From CAYZJV01 sp049310885 (GTDB lineage Bacteria; Spirochaetota; Spirochaetia; Sphaerochaetales; Sphaerochaetaceae): a DNA stretch of 64,000 nucleotides. The notes below the pieces were generated by a model. That model had not been told where the DNA came from. It ran no database searches and worked only from the letters and a program-made list of their open reading frames with translations. The position numbers were made by a program, and so were the translations under genes. This document shows, piece after piece, positions 23,699 through 31,006 of the stretch. Where the stretch lies: the NCBI RefSeq assembly GCF_049310885.1, contig NZ_JBMDYO010000003.1:124001-188000 (forward strand). The letters run 5' to 3'. Within the stretch, counting starts at the first letter, position 1. Every line of letters begins with the position of its first letter.

Positions 23699-24460
23699 AT
23701 GAAGATTGAAGTGCTTACGGAATATATACGTACCAGGTTGAACCTTGACGAATTCTCCTCCGTCGATGTCTCCATGAATGGCTTGCAGGTAGGGCGACCC
23801 GGTAAGGACGTGCATCGCATCGTTTGTGCTGTAGATGCATCCCTCGCTACGTTCGAAAAAGCTGTGGAGATGAAGGCTGATGCAATTTTTGTCCATCATG
23901 GATTATACTGGGGAAAGCCAATTCCAGTAACAACCATGCACTACCATCGCATAGCCACGCTCGTTGGGAATGATATCGCCCTTCTGGCTGCCCACCTTCC
24001 CTTGGATGCCCACCCGACATTGGGAAACAATGCAACAATGGCCTCGATATTAGACCTAAAAGAGGTCGAACCATTCGGGATGTACCATGGAGTGAATATC
24101 GGATACAAAGGAATATTACCCAATCCTCTTGGCGCAGATGAGATAGCTGCTAAACTTGGTTTGGGACCAGAGACCGGATTGCATATCCTTCGGTTTGGCA
24201 AAGAAAAAATCTCATCTTTGGGAATAGTATCCGGAGGTGCCGCCAATGAAGTACAGGAGGCTATCACCTTGGGACTTGACGCCTATGTGACCGGAGAGCC
24301 TTCCCATACCATGCATTCCTACTGCCAGGAATCGAAGATCACCATGATCTGCGGAGGCCATTATGCTACAGAAATATTCGGAGTTCAGCAGATGGCTACA
24401 TATTTTACCCAAGAATTAGGCCTAGAAGCATCCTTTATTGCGCTTCCCACGGCACTGTAG
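23699..24460 (+). CDS. Nif3/DUF34 family metal-binding protein
   Basis: About 253 residues. Family motifs are SMNGLQVG (near 23), AIFVHHGLYWGKP (near 62), LPLDAHPTLGNNATMA (near 96) and, at the C-terminus, GGHYATEIFGVQQM, which together give the His/Asp/Glu ligands of the dinuclear metal site. Nif3-like proteins are GTP cyclohydrolase I type 2-like or metal-binding proteins of uncertain role. The start at 23699 fits the family N-terminus and a TATACT box 6 bases before it; in-frame TTG/ATG starts at 23672 and 23675 with a weak AGGTGG upstream remain possible. lspA follows after 7 bases. Confidence 0.9.
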   Translation: MKIEVLTEYIRTRLNLDEFSSVDVSMNGLQVGRPGKDVHRIVCAVDASLATFEKAVEMKADAIFVHHGLYWGKPIPVTTMHYHRIATLVGNDIALLAAHLPLDAHPTLGNNATMASILDLKEVEPFGMYHGVNIGYKGILPNPLGADEIAAKLGLGPETGLHILRFGKEKISSLGIVSGGAANEVQEAITLGLDAYVTGEPSHTMHSYCQESKITMICGGHYATEIFGVQQMATYFTQELGLEASFIALPTAL

Positions 24461-24467
24461 TAGGATT

Positions 24468-25007
24468 ATGCCCACTATGGAAAAAAGGAACAGAGAACGT
24501 CTTTTACCGTTTATTTTGTCGGCTATCATCATCATACTTGACCAGCTTACTAAAGCTTGGGTTGTTGCTACTATCGAACAAGGAACCGTGAAGTATTCCT
24601 TCCTTTCAGATTTTTTATGGATTTGCCATGTACGCAATTCTGCAATTGGATTCAGTTTAGGAGATGGGTTACCAGAAGGTGCAAAGAGGCTGTTGTTTAT
24701 CCTTCTTCCGTTGGTGCTACTGGTGTTGCTTGGGTTCTATCTGTTTCGTTCCCATGATTTGAAACCTTTTCAGCGATGGATGCTTGGTGGAATCATCGGT
24801 GGTGGGATCGGGAATGTGGTCGATAGGATATTCCGTCCCGACTGGGTAGTGGACTTCATCAGTGTGAACGTCTATGGCTTATTCGGGTTCGAACGTTGGC
24901 CGACATTCAATGTTGCCGATGCCTCCATTGTCGTTACTGGAATTCTGCTCATGATAAACCTGCTATTTTTCGAGGGGCGGGGAAATAAGGAGGTTACCAA
25001 TGAATAA
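24468..25007 (+). CDS. lspA: lipoprotein signal peptidase (signal peptidase II)
   Basis: About 179 residues with four membrane helices. The conserved motifs are IILDQLTKAWV near the start, RNSAIGFSLGDG in place of the usual NxGAAFS, IIGGGIGNVVDRI with the first catalytic Asp, and FNVADASIVVTG with the second. It cleaves prolipoproteins at the lipobox cysteine in the inner membrane. The start is uncertain (24468 or 24477); AGGA lies 2 or 11 bases before them. It overlaps the next small membrane protein gene by 8 bases. Confidence 0.95.
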   Translation: MPTMEKRNRERLLPFILSAIIIILDQLTKAWVVATIEQGTVKYSFLSDFLWICHVRNSAIGFSLGDGLPEGAKRLLFILLPLVLLVLLGFYLFRSHDLKPFQRWMLGGIIGGGIGNVVDRIFRPDWVVDFISVNVYGLFGFERWPTFNVADASIVVTGILLMINLLFFEGRGNKEVTNE

Positions 25008-25290
25008 GAAGCTAAACACCGTTTTGTTTGTCTTGGCAGCTACTGCTGTGAATATTGTAGTAATGGCGATACTTTTCATTGTCTGTATGGTGCTGATCGC
25101 TCGATTCGCAGATCCTGAAAGCCCCCTCATGCCTTTGTGGCTTGGACTCATGTTCATCGTTTCGATTGGGGGTAGTTTCTACCTCTATACTATAGCTATG
25201 CGTAGACTCACCAATAAATTTGATATGGAAAAGTATCTTGATCCCATATTCTTCAAAAAGCGGTCTCGAGGTCCGCGAGAAAGGCTGTAG
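25000..25290 (+). CDS. small two-helix membrane protein
   Basis: A 96-residue protein not recognised as a named family. Two membrane helices (about 7-36 and 46-66) are followed by a basic cytoplasmic tail (MRRLTNKFDMEKYLDPIFFKKRSRGPRERL, cited by its ends). AAGGAGG sits 6 bases before the ATG, one of the best ribosome sites in the window. Its overlap with lspA suggests it works with, or is made in step with, the signal peptidase. Confidence 0.75.
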   Translation: MNKKLNTVLFVLAATAVNIVVMAILFIVCMVLIARFADPESPLMPLWLGLMFIVSIGGSFYLYTIAMRRLTNKFDMEKYLDPIFFKKRSRGPRERL

Positions 25291-25292
25291 CC

Positions 25293-26333
25293 ATGGTCAA
25301 TACACGTGTGCAACCTGTAGAACAGTTGCCTGATTGCTCTTGGTTTCCATTTTCCGATGAACCGGTAATTCAAGGGCTGTGGTATGTTCCTCGCCTGTCT
25401 TGCCCCGTATTTCTTTTCCCAGAAGAAACCCCTGATGGCAAATGGCATCTTTTTGCCCACTCTTGGCTTGGAATCCAACACTATATTTCCGGAAGTGGTA
25501 TCATGTGGGAGCCAATGGGAGTTGTCCAGGTGAGGGGCAAATATCCTTTTATTTTCAAGGAGAAGGGATCCTTCCATATTGTCTACGAAAGACATGGAAA
25601 ACCTATTCCATTTGTTGAGAAATTGACCAAGAGGATGCGTAAGTCGCATGTTGTCGGATCCCATATTGAAATCCGTAGCTCTAATGACTTGTCAATCTGG
25701 AGTGAGCCTAGAGTACTGCTTGAAGCCAAGGATATTCGGTCTTCTTCAGACTATTGGAAAAAGCCGGTATTAAGTCATCCCCAAATCTTGGGTGCTGAAG
25801 GGGGGTATCGGCTCTATGTGGGTTCTTCCAAGGTTGGTGAACATCCAGCCTCTACACGATATCTCTGTACTGCCTTCTCCGAGACGCTTGATGGAACCTA
25901 CTCCCCAGAGTCTCAAATGCCAATGATGGAGGCTGTAGCTAACGATGAGTGGCGGAATCTTGGAGTAGGCCGGGTCAATGTCTATCGTGGCTCTGAGCAT
26001 TATGTGGCTTTACAGAATGCCCGATATTGGAATAGGAAGCTAAAACGAGAAGCATCGGCAATCATCCTTCTAACGAGTTCGGATGGTTTGCAATGGCAAC
26101 GTGTAGATGCCCCGCCGATCCTTGTCCCTGCTGAAAAGGGTTGGGCATCTGAACACATCATGACTTGTGATGTACGCTATAAACAGGATGAAGCTTGTTG
26201 GTACTGTTATTTCTCGGCAACCGGAGAACGACGATTTGGATTACTGCGAGAGTCAATAGGACTATTGATCGGAAAAGATCCAATTTTGAGGAAACCTGTG
26301 GATACTACAGATATCCTCTATGCCAACGATTGA
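25293..26333 (+). CDS. glycoside-hydrolase-like five-bladed beta-propeller protein
   Basis: A 346-residue cytoplasmic protein with no signal peptide. Repeated patterns such as HIEIRSSNDLSIWSEPRVLL, YLCTAFSETLDGTYSP and IILLTSSDGLQWQRVDAPP are the blade motifs of GH43/GH32/GH130-like propellers. YERHGKP and MTCDVRYKQDEACWYCYFSATGE contain possible acidic residues, but I cannot assign catalytic positions. It may be a glycosidase, a phosphorylase or a sugar-binding relative. It is the last gene of the lspA operon, and a repeat element starts directly after its stop codon. Confidence 0.6.
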   Translation: MVNTRVQPVEQLPDCSWFPFSDEPVIQGLWYVPRLSCPVFLFPEETPDGKWHLFAHSWLGIQHYISGSGIMWEPMGVVQVRGKYPFIFKEKGSFHIVYERHGKPIPFVEKLTKRMRKSHVVGSHIEIRSSNDLSIWSEPRVLLEAKDIRSSSDYWKKPVLSHPQILGAEGGYRLYVGSSKVGEHPASTRYLCTAFSETLDGTYSPESQMPMMEAVANDEWRNLGVGRVNVYRGSEHYVALQNARYWNRKLKREASAIILLTSSDGLQWQRVDAPPILVPAEKGWASEHIMTCDVRYKQDEACWYCYFSATGERRFGLLRESIGLLIGKDPILRKPVDTTDILYAND

Positions 26334-26433
26334 TTTCCATACGGAGTGAGTGTAATGGAGCCATCAAATGGATACATTGCCGAGCGAGTGCAGGAAACGA
26401 AAGCTTGCTTGCATACCTTTCATCGTTCATTGG
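26334..26433. repeat. two-module copy of the extragenic repeat family
   Basis: These 100 bases fill the whole gap between two convergent stop codons. Read on the reverse strand: left end ATGAAAGGTATGCAAGCAAGC, cited in part, then a 37-base-type module with CTTTCGTTTCCTGCACTCG, then a 43-base-type module containing the hairpin CCATTTGATGG, and the right end CTCACTCCGTATGGAAAT. The right end again abuts a stop codon with no gap. Confidence 0.85.
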
Positions 26434-27543
26434 TTAATGTTCCTCAACTCCTGCTGCAATAAACGATTTATCTGCCTTCCTAGCAACCTTGAGCTCCCTC
26501 TTTGCTTGTTTCCGAAGTTGTGATTTCGTAAACAGTTCAACCTGTTCGACCTGCCGTCCTCCAATGAATTGCATGATAGCGGATTCGGTCTCTTCTGAAC
26601 CTGGTGCAGCGGGAAATGCAAGAAATCCGTGGACCGTATTCTTGCATTCGAGATATTTTACCGGAGTGTCGGCTGATGCAAGAGCTTCGGCATAGAGTCT
26701 TCCATCATCTAAGAGTGGATCGTTGTCGGCTGTAATGATCAGTGTAGGAGGTAGTCTGGAATGGTCCTTTGACAAAAGAGGCGAGAAATTCGGATTAAGG
26801 ATATCCTTCGGTTCACTTTGGTAACTCTTGATAAAGAATTGCATTTCACGTCCGGTAAGGGTAGGGCTCTCTTTGAACTTGTTGAAAGAAGGAGTTCTTA
26901 ACCTTCCATCAGTCAATGGGTAAATGAGTATTTGTCCGGCAATATGAGGGCCCTTCCGGTCACGTGAGAGTCTACTAACGACAGCTGCGAGGTTTCCTCC
27001 GGCACTATCGCCCATAACAAAGATCCTCTCAGGGTCGACTTTCCAATATCGAGCTCCTTGGGAAGCCCATATCAGTGTATTGTAGCAGTCTTCCACTGCT
27101 GCAGGGAATTTATTCTGTGGAGCGAGACGATAGTCCACAGATAATACTGCTGCATTGGTGATGCTTGCTATTCTGGCGCAGATGAAGCTGTATAGATCCA
27201 TATTGCCCCAGACCCAACCTCCACCATGATAGAATATGATAAGAGGTCGAAGACTGGTAAGCTGTTTTGGAATATTATCACGGCGTTGGAAGAAGTATCC
27301 TGTCACTACCCCATCTTCTACAGGAATAATGTAGGTACTTGTCTCCACTTTCTTCGCAGGCTTTTTGAAAAGCCTGCGCGTAAGCCAATTGTTTGGGATC
27401 GAGCGGTTGTTCAACTCGGCAATCTGCTCTTCGGTCAACTCAGACCCATCGGTTTCGCCTATGATTTTCTTGGAAAGCGTAATCATACGAAGGAGTCTCT
27501 TGGAGATTGTATACTGTTGTTCTACCTTATCCTGCTGATCCAT
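26434..27543 (-). CDS. alpha/beta hydrolase, HSL-type esterase
   Basis: A 369-residue esterase. The oxyanion-hole motif YHGGGWVWG (near 105), the nucleophile elbow GDSAGGN (near 178), the acid in TADNDPLLDD (near 272) and the histidine in TVHGFLAF (near 303) form a complete catalytic set of the hormone-sensitive-lipase family. An N-terminal extension of about 80 residues and a basic C-terminal tail (KRELKVARKADKS) flank it. No signal peptide is seen, so it is probably cytoplasmic. Shine-Dalgarno AAGGAG. It follows aroE by 23 bases. The substrate is an unknown short-chain ester. Confidence 0.92.
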   Translation of the reverse strand: MDQQDKVEQQYTISKRLLRMITLSKKIIGETDGSELTEEQIAELNNRSIPNNWLTRRLFKKPAKKVETSTYIIPVEDGVVTGYFFQRRDNIPKQLTSLRPLIIFYHGGGWVWGNMDLYSFICARIASITNAAVLSVDYRLAPQNKFPAAVEDCYNTLIWASQGARYWKVDPERIFVMGDSAGGNLAAVVSRLSRDRKGPHIAGQILIYPLTDGRLRTPSFNKFKESPTLTGREMQFFIKSYQSEPKDILNPNFSPLLSKDHSRLPPTLIITADNDPLLDDGRLYAEALASADTPVKYLECKNTVHGFLAFPAAPGSEETESAIMQFIGGRQVEQVELFTKSQLRKQAKRELKVARKADKSFIAAGVEEH

Positions 27544-27566
27544 TGATTCTCCTTGCCCACTTTCTA

Positions 27567-28457
27567 TCAGATTGTGAACGCCTCTTCTAGTGCTTTACGC
27601 ATGATTTCACAGTCTGCGTCCTTGCCGGTCCACTCTTGGACTGCAATAGCACCCTGATAGACCAACATTCCCAAACCGTCTACAACAGTAGCTCCGGCAT
27701 TCCTTGCACCCTTAAGAAAATTCGTGTCTACAGGATTGAAGACGACATCGGCTGCGATGCGGACTCCGGAAGTCTTAGGCTCCCAAGTGATCTCGAAGCC
27801 ACCAGCAGGGTCGAACAATCCAACGCTAGTAGCTTGTACGATAAGATCATACTCTGCTCCTATCGTAAGAGTTCCATCGAAAGGAATGCTTTTGAGAGTT
27901 GATTTGACCTGTGGTCCGAGAGAGTCGATGATCTGTCTAGCCTTCTGAGTGGTCCGGTTGGCAATCGTAATCTTACTTGCGCCGTGGAGGGCTAATTCGG
28001 TAATAATCGCCCGGGCTGCACCACCTGCACCGATTACGAGCACATTCATTCCTTCTACTGGGGTAATATTGTCAATGGATGTGTGAAAGCCCTTTCCATC
28101 TGTGTTGTCGCCAATGTATTTCCCCGATTCGTCCTTGATGATGCAGTTTACAGCACCACTGAGTCGTGCCGAATCTGTCAGACCATCTAGATACTGGATG
28201 ACTTCAACTTTGTGGGGGGCTGTTACGTTGGCACCAGTGAAACCTAAAGCTTTGATTCCCTCGATAGCCGATGCAAGATTATCCTTACTTACGGTACAGG
28301 TTAGGTATCTTGCTGGAAACAACATCGATTGGAAGGTCGCTTCCATCATAAGCTGTGTCGGATTTCCCACTACTGGGTCGCCTACACAACAAAACAATGA
28401 TTCGAGCGGACCGTGCATCACAGCCTTGCGGCATAATAATTCATAATTCTTATCCAT
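27567..28457 (-). CDS. aroE: shikimate dehydrogenase (AroE-like)
   Basis: A 296-residue NADPH-dependent dehydrogenase reducing 3-dehydroshikimate. Visible are NVTAPHKVEVIQYLD with the catalytic lysine (near 82), GAVNCI (near 105), GDNTDGKGF with the catalytic aspartate (near 118) and the Rossmann motif VIGAGGAARAI (near 145). The N-terminal shikimate-binding motif, normally HSxSP, reads VVGNPTQLM here, so both serines are missing. It may therefore bind shikimate differently or be a quinate- or aminoshikimate-type relative. A Shine-Dalgarno GAGAGG precedes the ATG. Confidence 0.82.
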   Translation of the reverse strand: MDKNYELLCRKAVMHGPLESLFCCVGDPVVGNPTQLMMEATFQSMLFPARYLTCTVSKDNLASAIEGIKALGFTGANVTAPHKVEVIQYLDGLTDSARLSGAVNCIIKDESGKYIGDNTDGKGFHTSIDNITPVEGMNVLVIGAGGAARAIITELALHGASKITIANRTTQKARQIIDSLGPQVKSTLKSIPFDGTLTIGAEYDLIVQATSVGLFDPAGGFEITWEPKTSGVRIAADVVFNPVDTNFLKGARNAGATVVDGLGMLVYQGAIAVQEWTGKDADCEIMRKALEEAFTI

Positions 28458-28535
28458 AGCTACCTCTCGAGACTATTTTTGGATTAATAATACCATTGTA
28501 TAGCATTTCATGTGAGCTGTCATGTCTATTTTTTA

Positions 28536-29156
28536 TCAGGGAAAAGGAATGGATACAAAAATTGGATTCCCCGAAACTTGGATGGAGAACGAGTCACTTC
28601 GACATTTATTGGATATACTCTGCTGTTGCATCGAAATCGGATAGTTTTTCAATTCCCAAAAGAGGTTCTCCGAGGAGACCGAGGACTCTCCACACGCTGT
28701 GGCGGGGATGATCGAGACCGGAGCATTCGGGAGCATCGTGAAATCGGATCTATCCTTTACTAAATACATACGCTCCCTTGCGGTAATCCACAATTTTGGA
28801 GGGCCATAGGTTGCAAATAGGGTATAGAGGTGCAAGAGGTGATCAAAACGGCCTTCGCCTCCGCCGACGAGAATATAGGAATCGATTCCTTTAGCGGTTA
28901 TGTGTTGCAGAATTGCCTCTGTATCGGTGATATCTTTTTCTTTGGGAAGCCGGGTATGTGCGATGTTCTCTAGTAATTCGATTCCACTGATGGAGTCAAA
29001 ATCGCCGATTGCTTCATCTACTTCATAACCGAGGGCTATGGCAGTATCAATCCCACTATCGGCGGCACAGATGAATGAGCAAGGGGGAATAAGTGACTTA
29101 TCGAAACCGGAAACAGGTCCTTTTCCACCGGTGAATACCAATGCACACTTTTTCAT
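28536..29156 (-). CDS. thiamine pyrophosphokinase
   Basis: A 206-residue enzyme that makes thiamine diphosphate from thiamine and ATP. The N-terminus has FICAADSGIDTAIALG, then EAIGDFDSI (near 50) with the metal-binding aspartates, LPKEKDITDTEAIL (near 70) and GGGEGRFDHLL (near 98), all standard for ThiN/TPK. The C-terminal vitamin-binding part is less conserved. There is no clear Shine-Dalgarno; a TATGGT box lies 11 bases before the ATG. A repeat-type hairpin sits upstream. Confidence 0.92.
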   Translation of the reverse strand: MKKCALVFTGGKGPVSGFDKSLIPPCSFICAADSGIDTAIALGYEVDEAIGDFDSISGIELLENIAHTRLPKEKDITDTEAILQHITAKGIDSYILVGGGEGRFDHLLHLYTLFATYGPPKLWITARERMYLVKDRSDFTMLPNAPVSIIPATACGESSVSSENLFWELKNYPISMQQQSISNKCRSDSFSIQVSGNPIFVSIPFP

Positions 29157-29175
29157 GCCGGCATGGTACCATATG

Positions 29176-29207
29176 GTGCCTGGTTCTGTATATCAGCTTG
29201 GGAACCG
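29176..29207. repeat. GTGCC-GGTTC hairpin element, solo copy
   Basis: GTGCCTGGTTC followed by TGTATATCAG and GGAACC forms a hairpin (GGTTC 29182-29186 with GAACC 29202-29206). The same order, GTGCCAGGTTC, GGTATATCAG and GGTACC, occurs at the end of the transposase gene at 38020. It resembles a REP-type element left away from its transposase. Confidence 0.55.
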
Positions 29208-29298
29208 GGCAAATCTAGTTACAAAGGGTCTATGCTATTGCTTTAGTCTTTTAATGTGAAAATAGGTATGTCACTTTGATTAACGGGATATAAAGAAA

Positions 29299-29317
29299 CC
29301 GCCGTTTGTAGCGGCGG
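29299..29317 (-). terminator. terminator of the beta-barrel gene
   Basis: CCGCCG (29299-29304) pairs with CGGCGG (29312-29317) around a 7-base loop. On the minus strand it is followed by TTTCTTTA, giving a standard intrinsic terminator 35 bases after the gene. Confidence 0.8.
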
Positions 29318-29351
29318 CTTCTCTGGTGATCTTCGAAAGGAAGACGCGTAA

Positions 29352-29906
29352 TTAGAATTTGAACTTGGCGGTTACGCCGATAAGGCCAGAATTCTTTAAT
29401 CCATCCTCGGAGAAGTAGTAATCAGTGTTGTCGAAGAAATCTTCCAAATCGTCGACAAAATAGTTTGCCTCTACACCAACACTAAGCCAGTCAAGAATAT
29501 TCAAGTCGACTCCGCCCCTGACGTTGAATCCAAATGATTCTTCATCGGTATAGGTGTCATCTTCAGTGATGTAACCCATGTATACTGGTCCAACCGCTGC
29601 ATAGGGTTCAAGCAAACCCAAAGGGATTCTTGCCACAGCGTCAATCATATACATCATGAGGTAGGACATATCACCATAGATATCTTCCCACTCCGCCAAA
29701 ACTAGCGCATCAGCAGAGATGCCCAGATAATCGCTGAGAAAGAATTCCGCACGGATACCTGGAACGTAGGAATCAGAATCTTCATTCTCCATCTCGTACC
29801 ATGAAGCGTAGTTAGCCAAGCCAATACTTCCCGTGCTTGCTGCAAATACTGAAGCAGTCATGGCAACCATCAATACCAACACAACCAAAAGTGCCTTTTT
29901 ACGCAT
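29352..29906 (-). CDS. small outer-membrane beta-barrel protein
   Basis: A 184-residue protein with a clear signal peptide (MRKKALLVVLVLMVAMTASVFAA, cited by its ends). The mature part alternates amphipathic strands with acidic turns (EDSDSYVPG, TEDDTYTDEE) and ends in KFKF, the C-terminal Phe expected for outer-membrane insertion. It is about the size of an eight-stranded OmpX/OmpW-like barrel. Shine-Dalgarno AGGAGG. Flanked by its own promoter and terminator, it is monocistronic. Its function is unknown. Confidence 0.85.
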   Translation of the reverse strand: MRKKALLVVLVLMVAMTASVFAASTGSIGLANYASWYEMENEDSDSYVPGIRAEFFLSDYLGISADALVLAEWEDIYGDMSYLMMYMIDAVARIPLGLLEPYAAVGPVYMGYITEDDTYTDEESFGFNVRGGVDLNILDWLSVGVEANYFVDDLEDFFDNTDYYFSEDGLKNSGLIGVTAKFKF

Positions 29907-29925
29907 TTTGTCCTCCTAAAATTTC

Positions 29926-29969
29926 AATACTATCAACAGTATTGTATGTGAACATTTCTTGTTACACAA
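29926..29969 (-). promoter_or_regulatory. promoter with overlapping palindrome, beta-barrel gene
   Basis: On the minus strand TTGTGT (29969-29964), a 17-base spacer and TACAAT (29946-29941). The inverted repeat AATACT-N6-AGTATT (29926-29943) overlaps the -10 box and the expected transcription start, where a repressor would act. Confidence 0.6.
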
Positions 29970-30033
29970 CAAAAAAACACACAATATGTCAAAAGGTTAT
30001 AATATTTCTAGAAAAATGCAATAAAAATATGTT

Positions 30034-30924
30034 CTATACCATTTTTATATTGGTCATACATTCGTTGAGAAAGGCGAGAAACTGCGATTCATAGCGTGTA
30101 TGTAGCGAAAATACGAAATTGAACTCTCGGTTGACACTCCAGCCATCTATCGGTAATTCACACACCTGACCTTGCATGATTGCATCCTTGGCAGCCTCTT
30201 CATAGAGGAAAGAAATGCCCATATCATTTCCAACCAGTGTTTTGATTACATTCAGGTTCCCAATTTCATCGACATGTCGGAAACTATCCGTACTGAGACC
30301 CCGCTCGGCTAAGATCTGCTCAAAGACCGCTCTGGTTCCAGACCCTTTTTCACGAACTAACAACCGTTCAGATAGCAGCGAGTCCAAGGATGGTTTTGGG
30401 TGACGCAAGAGGCATTGCGATGAACAGATCGGTATGAACCTCTGGTTTGAAAATAGACGATACCCATATCTTTTTTTATCAAAAGCACCTTCGATGAACG
30501 CAAAATCTAAAAAGCCCGAATCAAGCATTGCCAACAAGTTTTCCGTATTATCCACATGCATGGTCAAATTCCTTGTAGGACGTTTTTCCATCAATCCTTT
30601 GAGAATCGGAGGAAGCGTAAATTCTCCTATCGTCAAAGTCGCTCCGAAATAAATATGTTGTCCATGTTTCTTATCGCGGAAATCTTGGGAAAAGCGTTTT
30701 ATATCCACTTGCAGTGTTTGGACGAATTGCCTAAGATCCTCCCCTGCCTCAGTGAGTATGAATCGCCTACCCTCAATAACGAATAATGGTTTTCCCCACA
30801 TCTCCTGTAGTGCGTGCATATGCTGAGAGACCGCAGGTTGCGTAATATTGAGATACTCGGCGGCTTTTGTGAAGCTCTTCTGGTCGCAGACTGCGAGGAA
30901 TGTAATGATGCGAAAATCCAACAT
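30034..30924 (-). CDS. LysR family regulator
   Basis: A 296-residue LysR-type protein. The N-terminal winged helix reads FLAVCDQKSFTKAAEYLNITQPAVSQHMHAL, cited by its ends (about 10-40). The C-terminal effector domain resembles CysB/CysL/YeiE types. Shine-Dalgarno GGAG. It is divergent from a YeiH-type transporter gene, the usual partner of YeiE/CysL-like regulators, so it most likely controls that gene. A perfect 15-base dyad lies in the short gap. Confidence 0.93.
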   Translation of the reverse strand: MLDFRIITFLAVCDQKSFTKAAEYLNITQPAVSQHMHALQEMWGKPLFVIEGRRFILTEAGEDLRQFVQTLQVDIKRFSQDFRDKKHGQHIYFGATLTIGEFTLPPILKGLMEKRPTRNLTMHVDNTENLLAMLDSGFLDFAFIEGAFDKKRYGYRLFSNQRFIPICSSQCLLRHPKPSLDSLLSERLLVREKGSGTRAVFEQILAERGLSTDSFRHVDEIGNLNVIKTLVGNDMGISFLYEEAAKDAIMQGQVCELPIDGWSVNREFNFVFSLHTRYESQFLAFLNECMTNIKMV

Positions 30925-30965
30925 TTGTCACTCCATAAAATTTACTAATACATATATAATAAAAT

Positions 30966-30980
30966 ATAATTTGAAATTAT
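30966..30980. promoter_or_regulatory. candidate LysR-type operator
   Basis: ATAATTT-G-AAATTAT is a perfect dyad of the T-N11-A type between the divergent LysR and YeiH genes. It overlaps the -35 box (30971-30976) of the YeiH gene. Confidence 0.6.
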
Positions 30981-30999
30981 GTAATTAAAATCATATGAT
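30971..30999 (+). promoter_or_regulatory. yeiH promoter, leaderless type
   Basis: TTGAAA (30971-30976), a 17-base spacer and TATGAT (30994-30999) are followed by 7 bases and an ATG at 31007. The in-frame ATG at 30995 lies inside the -10 box and cannot be the start if this promoter is used. Confidence 0.65.
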
Positions 31000-31006
31000 A
31001 CCCGAC

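Noticed and set aside
30995..31006. Upstream ATG start for the YeiH gene
   Set aside because: It falls in the TATGAT -10 box and has no ribosome site; the ATG at 31007 fits the predicted transcription start.
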